Positions 1-8,038 of a DNA stretch of 64,000 nt are shown one piece after another; position 1 is the first letter of the stretch, and every line of letters begins with the position of its first letter. Position numbers and translations under genes: made by a program. Source of the stretch: Variovorax sp. OV329 (lineage in GTDB: Bacteria > Pseudomonadota > Gammaproteobacteria > Burkholderiales > Burkholderiaceae_C). Under the pieces are notes generated by a model. It did not search any database. It saw only the letters and a program-made list of their open reading frames with translations, and was not told the origin of the DNA. The stretch is taken from positions 186,001 through 250,000 of the forward strand of contig NZ_FOUG01000008.1 of NCBI RefSeq assembly GCF_900114785.1, in the 5' to 3' direction.

Positions 1-1004
1 GCATCGCGCAGCGCGGCGCGGAACTCCGGCGTGCCCGGCTGTGCCTTCTTCAGCGCGACCGGCACCGCCTTCTCCAGGATGGTGTACGCGTCCGCGCCGT
101 GGCCGGCGAACTGGTTGGCCGAGGCGGCGCCGTAGGCCTTGGTGTAGTCCTCCAGGAAGGCCAGCGAGGCCTTCTTCGAGGGGTTGCTGTCGGGCAGTTG
201 CGCGCCCAGCATGGCCGGGCCCGAGACCACGAAGGTGCCGTCGGCGTCCTTGCCGGCCACGCGCATCAGGTCGGGCGTGGCGGCGGCGTGGGTCTGGTAG
301 ACCTTGCCCTTGTAGCCGCGCTCCATGATCGCCTTCTGCGGCATGCCCGCGCCCGAGCCCGAGGCCACGATCAGGATCGCGTCGGGATTGCCCGAGGTGA
401 GCTTGAGCGCCTGCGCCGTCACGCTGGTGTCGGCCCGCGCGAAGCGCTCGGTGCCCACGATCTTCATGCCGTTCTTGCCCGCTTCCTCCGTGATGGCCTT
501 GAGCCACAGCTCGCCGTAGGCATCCGTGTAGCCCAGGAAGCCGATGGTCTTCACGCCCTGCTTCTTCATCTGCTGCACCACGGCGTAGGCCATGACGTTG
601 TTCGACTGCGGCAGGCGGAAGAACCACTTGTCCTTGCCCGGCGGCAGGCCGGCCGGCGAGGTGGCCAGCTGCGGCGTGGCGGCCTCGGCGGTGACGTCGG
701 CCATCGGGATGGCCACCGGCGTGGCGGAGGAGCCGACGATCAGGTCGACCTTGTCCTCGGTGACCAGGCGCTGCGCGGCCTTCACGCCGGCGGTGGGGTC
801 GCTGGCGTCGTCCAGCACCACCAGCTTGATGTTCTGGCCGGCGACCGTCTTGGGCCAGATCATGATGGCGTTCTTCACCGGGATGCCCAGGCCCGAGGCC
901 GGGCCGGTGAGCGGCTGCACCACGCCAATGGTGATGTCGGCATGCGCCGCGCCCATCAGCGCGAAAGCCGCCAGGGCGGCGAGCGTCGTCTTCTTGAAAA
1001 TCAT
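1..1004 (-). CDS. ABC transporter substrate-binding protein, branched-chain amino acid/aromatic type (3' end outside window)
   Basis: Periplasmic type-1 binding protein of the LivK/Leu-Ile-Val family that captures a small substrate for a membrane ABC permease. The visible ~334 residues begin with a signal peptide (MIFKKTTLAALAAF... ending GAAHA) followed by the family opening DITIGVVQPLTGPASGLG, then LVVLDDASDPTAGV and LGYTDAYGEL blocks typical of the family. The ATG is preceded by a purine-rich stretch. The gene runs off the left edge, so its C-terminus is not visible. It sits just downstream of an SDR gene and feruloyl-CoA synthase on the same strand, so uptake of an aromatic acid is a reasonable inference; amino-acid uptake cannot be excluded because such proteins are hard to assign from sequence. 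Confidence 0.9.
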   Translation of the reverse strand, partial: MIFKKTTLAALAAFALMGAAHADITIGVVQPLTGPASGLGIPVKNAIMIWPKTVAGQNIKLVVLDDASDPTAGVKAAQRLVTEDKVDLIVGSSATPVAIPMADVTAEAATPQLATSPAGLPPGKDKWFFRLPQSNNVMAYAVVQQMKKQGVKTIGFLGYTDAYGELWLKAITEEAGKNGMKIVGTERFARADTSVTAQALKLTSGNPDAILIVASGSGAGMPQKAIMERGYKGKVYQTHAAATPDLMRVAGKDADGTFVVSGPAMLGAQLPDSNPSKKASLAFLEDYTKAYGAASANQFAGHGADAYTILEKAVPVALKKAQPGTPEFRAALRD

Positions 1005-1047
1005 GGCTGTCTCCTCTTCTTGGTTTGGAAAGGGGTGGTGGTGGGTT

Positions 1048-1812
1048 TCAGCGCGGCGCCATGCGCAGCGCGCCGTCCAGGCGGATCACTTCGCCGTTGA
1101 GGTGCGCATTGGTCACGATGTGGCAGGCCAGCTCGCCGAATTCCGAGGGCTTGCCCAGGCGCGGCGGGAAGGGAATGGACGCGGCCAGCGACTGCTGGAT
1201 GGCCTCGGGTAGCTCCATGAGCAGCGGCGTGGCAAAGAGGCCCGGGGCGATGGTGCACACGCGGATGCCGTGCTGCGCCAGGTCGCGCGCCATCGGCAGC
1301 GTCATGCCCACCAGGCCGCCCTTGGAGGCGCTGTAGGCCTGCTGGCCCACCTGGCCGTCGAAGGCCGCGATGGAGGCGGTGAAGAGAATCACGCCACGCT
1401 CGCCGCCCTCGTTGGGTTCCAGCTTGGCGCAGGCCGCGGCGAAAAGGCGCGTGACGTTGTACGCGCCGATCAGGTTCACGTTCACGACGCGCTGGAAGTC
1501 TTCCAGCGGGGCAGGGCTGCCGTCCTTGGCGACCACGCGCTTGGCGCTGCCGATGCCGGCGATGTTCATCAGGATGCGGGCCGGGCCATGCGCGGCCGAT
1601 GCCTTGTCGAGCGCAGCGGTCAGGCTGGCGGTGTCGGTGATGTCGCAGCCGCAGGCAACGCCGCCGATCTCCCTGGCGACCTTCTCGGCCAGCTCGGCGT
1701 TGCGGTCCAGCACCGCCACCCTGGCGCCCAGCCGCGCCAGTTCGCGCGCGGTGGCCTCGCCCAGGCCCGATGCGCCGCCCGTGACCAGGGCGGCCTGTCC
1801 TTCGATCTTCAT
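1048..1812 (-). CDS. SDR-family dehydrogenase, 3-hydroxyacyl-CoA dehydrogenase type
   Basis: NAD(P)-dependent short-chain dehydrogenase of 254 aa. The cofactor motif TGGASGLG lies at about residues 11-18, the acidic residue selecting NAD is in AVLDRN, the NAG-equivalent is MNIAGIG, and the catalytic Tyr-Lys pair is YSASKGG. The sequence resembles human HSD17B10-like 3-hydroxy-2-methylacyl-CoA dehydrogenases. It lies about 30 bp downstream of feruloyl-CoA synthase, with a crotonase gene upstream, so the likely job is oxidation of the 3-hydroxyacyl-CoA formed in CoA-dependent beta-oxidative shortening of a hydroxycinnamate side chain. The substrate is inferred from context only. Confidence 0.88.
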   Translation of the reverse strand: MKIEGQAALVTGGASGLGEATARELARLGARVAVLDRNAELAEKVAREIGGVACGCDITDTASLTAALDKASAAHGPARILMNIAGIGSAKRVVAKDGSPAPLEDFQRVVNVNLIGAYNVTRLFAAACAKLEPNEGGERGVILFTASIAAFDGQVGQQAYSASKGGLVGMTLPMARDLAQHGIRVCTIAPGLFATPLLMELPEAIQQSLAASIPFPPRLGKPSEFGELACHIVTNAHLNGEVIRLDGALRMAPR

Positions 1813-1845
1813 GCGTGTCTCCTTGGTGGATGAATGAGCTCGGTC

Positions 1846-3732
1846 TCAGGCGCTCGCCGGCCTGGGCAGGATCGTGAAAGGCAGCACGCCCGCATGCAGC
1901 GCCTCGACCATCGCCGCGCGGTGGTGCAGCACCGCACGCTGGTTGATGGAGCCCTTGTCGGTGACCTCGCCCTTGTCGATGGAGGGCGGCTCGCTCATCA
2001 GGTGCAGGCGCGCGATGCGGCTGGCGCTGCCGGTGGCGCTGGCGGCCAATTGGTCGACGACGCCCTGGAAGTGCGCCTGCACCGCCGGGCTTTCCAGTAC
2101 CGCCTTCATCGGCGCGTCTGCAGCCAGGCCGGCGAGCTTGCGCACCGCCTGCGTGGGAACGATCAGCGCGCCCACTTCCTTCATGTTCAGGCCCGTGAGC
2201 ACCGCGTCCTGCACGTAGGGTGCGCCGGCCGCGATCACCTTGGCGCGCAGCGGACCCACGCTCACGAAAGTGCCGGTGGCCAGCTTGAAGTCCTCGGCGA
2301 TGCGGCCGTCGAAGCGCAGCCCGCGGTGGATGTCGCCCGGGTCGATCCACGCCACCGCGTCGCCGGTGCAGAAGTAGCCTTCCTCGTCGAAGGCCTCGGC
2401 CGTGGCCTCGGGCGCGCGCCAGTAGCCGGGCGTGATGTTGGGGCCGCGGTAGCGCACCTCGGTCTTGCCGTCGGTGTGCACCAGCTTGAGCGACAGGCCC
2501 GGCGTGGGCAGGCCCAGGTCGCCCGAGCTGACCTGCGGGCCGGTGATGTAGAGCGCGAAGGGGCCGGACTCGGTCATGCCCAGGCCGGTGCCCATGACGA
2601 TGCGCTCGCCGATCTCTGCCTCCTGAGTGCGGTGCAGGCTGTCCCACACCGGCTGCGGCAGGGCGGCGCCGGCGTAGAAGAACATCTTCACGCGCGACAG
2701 CAGGTTCTTGCGCAGCTGCGCATCGGTCTGCATGGCGTTGGCGATGGCCTCGAAGCCGGTGGGCACGTTGAAGTAGACCGTGGGCGCGATCTCGCGCAGG
2801 TTGCGCAGCGTCTCGCCGATGAGGGCCGGCGTGGGCTTGCCGTCGTCGATGTAGAGCGAGCCGCCGTTGTTGAGCACGATGCCCACGTTGTGGTTGCCGC
2901 CGAAGGTGTGGTTCCAGGGCAGCCAGTCCACCAGCACGGGCGGCTCGTCCATCAGCGCCGGAATCGACTGGCGCAACTGCTGCTGGTTGGCGCACCACAT
3001 GCGGTGCGTGTTGATCACCGCCTTGGGCAGCTTGGTCGAGCCCGAGGTGAAGAGGAACTTGGTGATGGTGTCGGGGCCGGTGGCACGCATGGCGGCATCC
3101 ACCGCGGGTGTGGGCTCGGTGGCCAGCAGATCGGCGAAGCAGGTGCAGTGGCGGCCCTCGATGTGGCCCTCGACCAGCATCACCTCGATGTCAAGGCCCA
3201 CCGCCTCGCGGATCGCGCGGCCGTAGCGCTTCTCGTCGCCGGCGAAGACCAGGCCGGGCGTGAGCGTGGCCAGCACGTGGCGCAGCTTGTCGTAGTCCTG
3301 GCTGACGATGGAGTAGGGCGGCGAGACCGAGCAGTGCGGCACGCCGGCATACAGGCAGCCCAGCACCATCAGCGCGTGCTCCAGGCTGTTTTCCGACAGG
3401 ATGGCGACGGGGCGCTCGGCGCTCAGGCCGCGGTCGAGCAGGCCCTGGCCGATGCGGCGCGCCTTCTCCAGCGCCTGCGCGTAGCTGATGTGGATCCAGT
3501 CGCCGGTGCTGCCGTCGGCGAGGCGCTCGCGGCGGGCGATGAAGGTGCGGTCGGGCGCCACATCCGCCCAGTGCAGCAGGCGGTGGGTGATGTGCTCGCC
3601 ATAGGGTTCCAGCGGCGTTTCCGCTTCCAAGTAGCGCACGCCGGGCGCGCCCTCGCGCAGCACGCCGCGGGTGACGCCGAAGGCGAGAGGGCGATAGCGC
3701 GGCAGCGCGTCGTTGGCGGCGGGTGCGCTCAC
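1846..3732 (-). CDS. fcs: Feruloyl-CoA synthase
   Basis: AMP-forming acyl-CoA ligase of 628 aa that should activate ferulate or another hydroxycinnamate with CoA and ATP. Family-specific blocks include a long N-terminal region (GVTRGVLREGAPGV), VDWLPWNHTFGGNHN, GLGMTESGPFALY and the A7-type YFCTGDAVAW. The P-loop reads LFTSGSTKLPKAV, with Lys where most ANL enzymes have Gly. A C-terminal lysine can be seen near EVTDKGSINQRAV, where DKGEVTDKGS is typical of feruloyl-CoA synthases. The gene follows the crotonase gene after only 4 bp, implying one transcript. The ligase assignment is secure; the exact cinnamate is not. Confidence 0.9.
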   Translation of the reverse strand: MSAPAANDALPRYRPLAFGVTRGVLREGAPGVRYLEAETPLEPYGEHITHRLLHWADVAPDRTFIARRERLADGSTGDWIHISYAQALEKARRIGQGLLDRGLSAERPVAILSENSLEHALMVLGCLYAGVPHCSVSPPYSIVSQDYDKLRHVLATLTPGLVFAGDEKRYGRAIREAVGLDIEVMLVEGHIEGRHCTCFADLLATEPTPAVDAAMRATGPDTITKFLFTSGSTKLPKAVINTHRMWCANQQQLRQSIPALMDEPPVLVDWLPWNHTFGGNHNVGIVLNNGGSLYIDDGKPTPALIGETLRNLREIAPTVYFNVPTGFEAIANAMQTDAQLRKNLLSRVKMFFYAGAALPQPVWDSLHRTQEAEIGERIVMGTGLGMTESGPFALYITGPQVSSGDLGLPTPGLSLKLVHTDGKTEVRYRGPNITPGYWRAPEATAEAFDEEGYFCTGDAVAWIDPGDIHRGLRFDGRIAEDFKLATGTFVSVGPLRAKVIAAGAPYVQDAVLTGLNMKEVGALIVPTQAVRKLAGLAADAPMKAVLESPAVQAHFQGVVDQLAASATGSASRIARLHLMSEPPSIDKGEVTDKGSINQRAVLHHRAAMVEALHAGVLPFTILPRPASA

Positions 3733-3736
3733 TCGG

Positions 3737-4510
3737 TTACTCCTTGCTGACCTTGGCCGCGCGGCCTTCGAGGAAGTCGCGCAGGCGGCCCTTTGCCTCG
3801 GGCGCGGACTGGGCGATGGCGCAGATCAGCGATTCGGTGAAGAAGCCGTGGTCGGCCGGCTGTTCGGCGATGCGCGGCAGGGCGTGCATCAGGGCGTAAT
3901 TGGTGAGCGGCGCGTTCTCGGCCACGCGGCGGGCCAGCTCCATCGCCTTGTCGGTGGCGGTGCCCTCGGGCACCAGGTACTGGGCGAAGCCGGCGCGCTC
4001 GCCGTCCTCGGCGCCGTAGACGCGGCCGGTGAGCATCATGTCGGTCATGCGCGCCACGCCGATGAGCTTGGGAATGCGCACCGAGCCGCCGCCGCCCACG
4101 AAGATGCCGCGCGAGCCTTCGGGCAGGGCGTAGAAGGTGGTGCTGTCGGCCACCCGGATGTGGCAGGCGCTCGCCAGCTCCAGCCCGCCGCCCACCACCG
4201 CGCCGTGCAGCGCAGCGATGACCGGCACCGGGCCGTGCTGGATGCGCTCCAGCGCCGCATGCCACATGCGCGAGTGGTGCATGCCCTGGGCGGCGTCGCG
4301 CTCCTTGAGCTCGGACAGATCCAGGCCGGCGCAGAAGTGCGGGCCGTCGCCGTCGATGACGGCAGCACGGATATTGGGCGGCAGCTTTTCGAAGGTGTCC
4401 TGCAGGGCCAGAATGAGCCCGTCGGACAGTGCGTTGCGCTTGGTGGCGCGGGTCAGGCGGACGACGGCGATGTCGTCCTGGAATTCGACGTGAAGATCGG
4501 AGGTGGTCAT
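3737..4510 (-). CDS. Crotonase-family enoyl-CoA hydratase
   Basis: Enoyl-CoA hydratase/isomerase-fold protein of 257 aa. The oxyanion-hole strands are HFCAGLDLSELKE and AALHGAVVGGGLELA, and GSRGIFVGGGGSVRIPKLIG follows. It probably hydrates the cinnamoyl-CoA produced by the adjacent ligase; the neighbouring SDR suggests a beta-oxidative route rather than the aldehyde-forming hydratase/lyase route. I chose the ATG giving MTTSDLHVEFQDD. Upstream in-frame starts exist (ATG at 4519, TTG at 4558), but the longer forms would run into the palindrome at 4539-4557. First gene of the minus-strand operon. Confidence 0.85.
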   Translation of the reverse strand: MTTSDLHVEFQDDIAVVRLTRATKRNALSDGLILALQDTFEKLPPNIRAAVIDGDGPHFCAGLDLSELKERDAAQGMHHSRMWHAALERIQHGPVPVIAALHGAVVGGGLELASACHIRVADSTTFYALPEGSRGIFVGGGGSVRIPKLIGVARMTDMMLTGRVYGAEDGERAGFAQYLVPEGTATDKAMELARRVAENAPLTNYALMHALPRIAEQPADHGFFTESLICAIAQSAPEAKGRLRDFLEGRAAKVSKE

Positions 4511-4538
4511 GGTTTGCATCCGCGGTGTGAATCGATTA

Positions 4539-4557
4539 TGGTTATGAAAAATAACCA
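4539..4557. promoter_or_regulatory. Perfect inverted repeat in the divergent promoter region (candidate operator)
   Basis: The 19-bp sequence TGGTTAT-GAAAA-ATAACCA has perfect 7-bp arms and a 5-bp centre. It lies between the divergently transcribed crotonase gene (start 4510) and amidohydrolase gene (start 4622). Its AT-rich symmetric form resembles operators of MarR-type regulators, which often control hydroxycinnamate genes and respond to the CoA ester. No regulator gene is visible in the window, so the binding protein is unknown. Confidence 0.55.
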
Positions 4558-4621
4558 ATTCAAGCGCCGATCGCAGCCCGAGGCCTAGTACTTACCCGAT
4601 AGAACCGGAGACACGCCCATC

Positions 4622-5485
4622 ATGGACATCGCCAACCTGATCGCCATCGACACGCACACGCATGCCGAGGTGAGCTGCTGGAACCCTTTCGACAACTACG
4701 GCGAGGAGTACGACCGCGCGGCCGACAAGTACTTCCGCTCCAGCAGCCGACCGACCATCCAGGAGAGCATCGACTACTACCGCGAGCGCAAGATCGGCTT
4801 CGTGATGTTCGGCGTGGATGCCGAGGCGAACATGGGGCGCCGGCGCATTCCCAATGAGGAGATCGCCGAGGCGGCGCAGAAGAACCCGGACGTGATGATC
4901 GCCTTCGGCAGCATCGACCCGCACAAGGGAAAGATGGGCGCGCGTGAGGCGCGCCGGCTGATCACGGAGTACGGGGTGAAGGGCTTCAAGTTCCACCCCA
5001 CGGTGCAGGCCTACCACCCGTACGACCGGATGGCCTGGCCGATCTACGAGGTGATCGCCGAATACAAGCTGCCGGCGGTGTTCCATACGGGGCACAGCGG
5101 CATCGGCTCGGGCATGCGCTGCGGCGGCGGGCTGCGCCTGGAATACAGCAACCCGATGCACCTGGATGACGTGGCGATCGACTTCCCGGACATGCAGATC
5201 ATCATGGCGCACCCCAGCTTCCCGTGGCAGGACGAGGCGCTGTCGGTGGCGACGCACAAGCCCAATGTGTGGATCGATCTGTCGGGCTGGAGCCCCAAGT
5301 ACTTTCCCAAGCAGCTGGTGCAGTACGCCAACACGCTGCTGAAGGACCGCATCCTGTTCGGCAGCGACTATCCGCTGATCACGCCGGACCGGTGGATGAA
5401 GGACTTCGAGGAGGCGGGGTTCAAGCCCGAAGTCATGCCGGGGATCTTGAAGGGGAACGCTGTTCGGCTTCTGGGTCTGGGTTAG
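4622..5485 (+). CDS. Amidohydrolase-2 family metal-dependent hydrolase
   Basis: TIM-barrel protein of 287 aa in the amidohydrolase-related (ACMSD/LigI-like) group. The first metal-binding motif is AIDTHTHAEV near the N-terminus, a barrel His is in VFHTGHSG, another in IIMAHPSFPW, and the catalytic Asp is in RILFGSDYPLI. The ATG follows a GGAG-like ribosome site about 12 bases upstream. The family includes decarboxylases and hydrolases of aromatic-degradation intermediates. Divergent placement opposite feruloyl-CoA synthase genes suggests the same pathway, but the reaction cannot be fixed from sequence. Confidence 0.85.
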   Translation: MDIANLIAIDTHTHAEVSCWNPFDNYGEEYDRAADKYFRSSSRPTIQESIDYYRERKIGFVMFGVDAEANMGRRRIPNEEIAEAAQKNPDVMIAFGSIDPHKGKMGAREARRLITEYGVKGFKFHPTVQAYHPYDRMAWPIYEVIAEYKLPAVFHTGHSGIGSGMRCGGGLRLEYSNPMHLDDVAIDFPDMQIIMAHPSFPWQDEALSVATHKPNVWIDLSGWSPKYFPKQLVQYANTLLKDRILFGSDYPLITPDRWMKDFEEAGFKPEVMPGILKGNAVRLLGLG

Positions 5486-5530
5486 ACCCTGTTGTCTGCT
5501 CAACGGTCCTGAGTGGGGCGGTTCGGGGCG

Positions 5531-5794
5531 GGTCAAAGGCCTGTGTGCAGCTGTGTGCGCAGCGCGCCACTCGGGCGGCCGGCGCTTCGCGCCGGCTCCC
5601 CTGCGCTGCTCGCGAGACCGGCCCCGCGGCGGAACTCACTGCGCGAACTTCGTTCGCTACGTTCAAACAGCCGCCGCAAGTCAGATGTTGAAGTTTTTGT
5701 GTGTCCTTCGGCACACAAAAACGGGCCGGTCCCGCTGCGCTGCTCGGCGCCCGAGAGGCGCGCTGCGCACACAGCTGCACACAGGCCTTTGACC
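5531..5794. repeat. Inverted-repeat element A (MITE-like), 264 bp
   Basis: Outer arms 5531-5577 and 5748-5794 are inverted copies of each other with one internal mismatch; each begins GGTCAAAGGCCTGTGTGCAG. Inside lies a 30-bp core at 5655-5684, followed by a perfect hairpin with 11-bp arms GTTTTTGTGTG (5693-5703) and CACACAAAAAC (5712-5722) around the loop TCCTTCGG. No convincing open frame or transposase is present. No target-site duplication was found. Its partner, element B, lies about 100 bp further on in the opposite orientation. The hairpin could also act as a terminator for the amidohydrolase gene that ends at 5485. Confidence 0.8.
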
Positions 5795-5891
5795 AGGACA
5801 CGTCGGTGGTGATCCAACCGCTATGCAACCCGGGTGCGACCACTTTCAACGGTGAGGTGTTCGCCGTTCTAGAAACCGTCACGCCGTTTCC

Positions 5892-6148
5892 CACGGGGCG
5901 CGGCAGGCGGTCTGGGCCGGGGGCGATTTCCGGGGCGGTGAGGAGCGGAGTGCTGGGGCTTGAGCGTTCCTGCCGAAGGCAGGAATGCGACCGTTACTGA
6001 CTTGCGGCAGCTGTCTGAGCGTAGCGGCGCAGCCGCGTAGCGAGTTCTGCCGCACAAGCCCCAGCGCGAGCCCCGCAACGAAGTCGATGCCGCAGGCATC
6101 GACCGCCCCGGATGAGCCCCCGGCCCAGACCGCCTGCCGCGCCCCGTG
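5892..6148. repeat. Inverted-repeat element B (MITE-like), 257 bp
   Basis: Arms 5892-5924 and 6116-6148 match perfectly for 33 bp (reading CACGGGGCGCGGCAGGCGGT onward), and CCGGGGCGGT recurs just inside both arms after a small indel. On the minus strand it carries a 30-bp core (5997-6026) matching element A at 27 of 30 positions. That core is again followed by a stable hairpin, GCRTTCCTGCC-TTC-GGCAGGAACGC (5964-5988). The rest of the 5486-6202 interval holds no gene that I can support. Confidence 0.78.
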
Positions 6149-6202
6149 CACCCCGAACCGCTGAACCGCTGAACCACTGAAGCCAGCAAGCAAACAGGGA
6201 CG

Positions 6203-8038
6203 CTAAGACACGTCGCCGCTCCACCCAGCCTTGGCCCGCTGTCGCCTCGACTCGCGCTCCTTCGCCATCTGCTGCTCCATCTGCTGGCGTCCCACTTTCG
6301 AGGCGCCGATGAACTGCGCGCGGTCCTTGTAGAGCGGGTGCGTTTCTTCAGCAAAACGGATGTTGAGCTGACGAAAACGCATCGCACTCTCGCGCGCCTC
6401 GTGCGGCGGCCAGCCCAGCAACTCCAGCACATGCCGGCCACTGCGCAAGGAAGATTCGAAGACCTCGCGTTCGGCAAGATGGACTTCGCGGTCGCGCAGC
6501 TGGAACCAATGGTTGAGGTTGCGTGCGCGCGCCACGATGCGCGTGTCCGGGAAGTTCTGCTGCACCAGGTCCACGATGGCCAGCGACTGCTCGATGTCGT
6601 CCACCGCCACCACCAGCACCTTGGCCGTCGCGGCGCCCGCGGTGCGCAGCAGATCCAGCCGCGTGGCATCGCCATAGAACACCCGGAAGCCGAACTGGCG
6701 CAGGCCTTCCACCGTGTCGGGGTCGTGGTCCAGCACCGTCACCTGCAGCCCCTCCGCGCTCATCATGCGGCCGATGATCTGGCCGTAGCGGCCGAAGCCG
6801 CAGATCACGACGTTCGCGTCCTGCTGCTCGGAGATCTCGTCCATCTGCCGGGCCTCGCCCGTGCTCCAGCGCGGCAGCACCCACTTGTCCAGCGCCACCA
6901 GCAAGAGCGGCGAGATCAGCATCGACAGCGCCACCGAGGCCACCAGGAAGGAACTCATCTCGTGCGGCAGCACGTTGGGGCCGGCGGCCTGGAACACCAC
7001 GAAGGCGAATTCGCCGCCCTGCGCCAGCAGCAGCGTGAAGACGGGGCGTTCCTGCACCGGCAGCTGCAGCACGCGGGCCAGGCTGTAGATCGCCAGCGCC
7101 TTGACCGCCATGAAGCCCAGCACCGTCAGCGCGATCCACAACGGATGCGAGATCAGCACGCCGAAGTCGATGCTCATGCCCACGGCGATGAAGAACAGGC
7201 CCAGCAGCAGGCCCTTGAAGGGCTCGATGTCGGTCTCCAGTTCGCGCCGGTACTCGCTCTCGGCCAGCAGCACGCCGGCGAGGAATGCGCCCAGGGCCAT
7301 CGACAGGCCCACGAACTGCATCAGCGCGGCAATGGCCACCACCAGCAGCAGCGAGGTGGCGGTGAAGATCTCCGGCGTGCGGCTGCGCGCGATCCAGCGC
7401 AGCAGCGGGCGCAGCAGCAGTCGCCCACCCAGCACGATGCCGGCCACGACGCCGACGATCTTCGCGAATTCGAGCAGATGGCCCCAGCCGCTGCCGTTGT
7501 TGTCGGCGGCATCGGCCGCGGTGGACAGCAGCGGCAGCAGCGCCAGGATCGGGATGGCCGCCACGTCCTGGAACAGCAGGATCGAGAAGCCCGCCTGCCC
7601 GCTGTCGGTGCGCAGCAGGTTGCGCTCGCCGAAGACCTGCAGGGCAATGGCGGTGGACGACAGCGCCAGGCCCAGCGCAGCCACCAGTGACACCCGCCAC
7701 GAGAAGCCCGCCAGCATGCCGATGGCCAGCAGCAGCACGGCGCAGGCCAGCACCTGCGCCGAGCCCCAGCCGAAGATGGGGCGCCGCAGGCTCCACAACC
7801 GCTTGGGTTCCAGCTCCAGGCCGACCAGGAAGAGCATCAGCACCACGCCGAACTCGGCGAAGTGCAGGATGTCCTCCACGTTGTTCACCAGCCGCAGGCC
7901 CCAGGGGCCGATGGCGATGCCGGCGGCCAGGTAGCCGATGATCGAGCCCAGTCCCACGGCCTTGGAGATGGGCACCACCAGCACCGCGGCGCTGAGGTAG
8001 ATGAGCGAGTTGACGAGCCAGGCAGGTGCGTGTTCCAT
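6203..8038 (-). CDS. kefC: CPA2-family K+/H+ antiporter with RCK domain, KefC-like
   Basis: Inner-membrane potassium efflux system of 611 aa. About residues 10-380 form a 12-13 helix Na+/H+-exchanger domain (GYLAAGIAIGPWG, FLVGLELEPKRLW, GALSSTAIALQ-like region, SMALGAFLAGVLLAESEYR). Residues ~405-530 form an RCK-N Rossmann domain (NVVICGFGRYGQIIGRMM, FYGDATRLDLLRTAGA). The C-terminal tail is charged (QQMEQQMAKERESRRQRAK). Its ATG shares one base with the TGA of the KefF-like gene (TGATG), so the two are translationally coupled. In the family, glutathione inhibits and glutathione adducts open the channel, giving protection against electrophiles. Confidence 0.93.
   Translation of the reverse strand: MEHAPAWLVNSLIYLSAAVLVVPISKAVGLGSIIGYLAAGIAIGPWGLRLVNNVEDILHFAEFGVVLMLFLVGLELEPKRLWSLRRPIFGWGSAQVLACAVLLLAIGMLAGFSWRVSLVAALGLALSSTAIALQVFGERNLLRTDSGQAGFSILLFQDVAAIPILALLPLLSTAADAADNNGSGWGHLLEFAKIVGVVAGIVLGGRLLLRPLLRWIARSRTPEIFTATSLLLVVAIAALMQFVGLSMALGAFLAGVLLAESEYRRELETDIEPFKGLLLGLFFIAVGMSIDFGVLISHPLWIALTVLGFMAVKALAIYSLARVLQLPVQERPVFTLLLAQGGEFAFVVFQAAGPNVLPHEMSSFLVASVALSMLISPLLLVALDKWVLPRWSTGEARQMDEISEQQDANVVICGFGRYGQIIGRMMSAEGLQVTVLDHDPDTVEGLRQFGFRVFYGDATRLDLLRTAGAATAKVLVVAVDDIEQSLAIVDLVQQNFPDTRIVARARNLNHWFQLRDREVHLAEREVFESSLRSGRHVLELLGWPPHEARESAMRFRQLNIRFAEETHPLYKDRAQFIGASKVGRQQMEQQMAKERESRRQRAKAGWSGDVS

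Noticed and set aside
5531..6148. CRISPR array or insertion sequence
   Set aside because: Repeats are inverted, only two related copies exist, no regular spacers, no cas genes, and no transposase frame.
5433..6193. Several short open frames within the 5.5-6.2 kb interval
   Set aside because: They fall in the inverted repeats, occur on both strands and in near-duplicate form because the DNA is palindromic, and show no domain or ribosome site.
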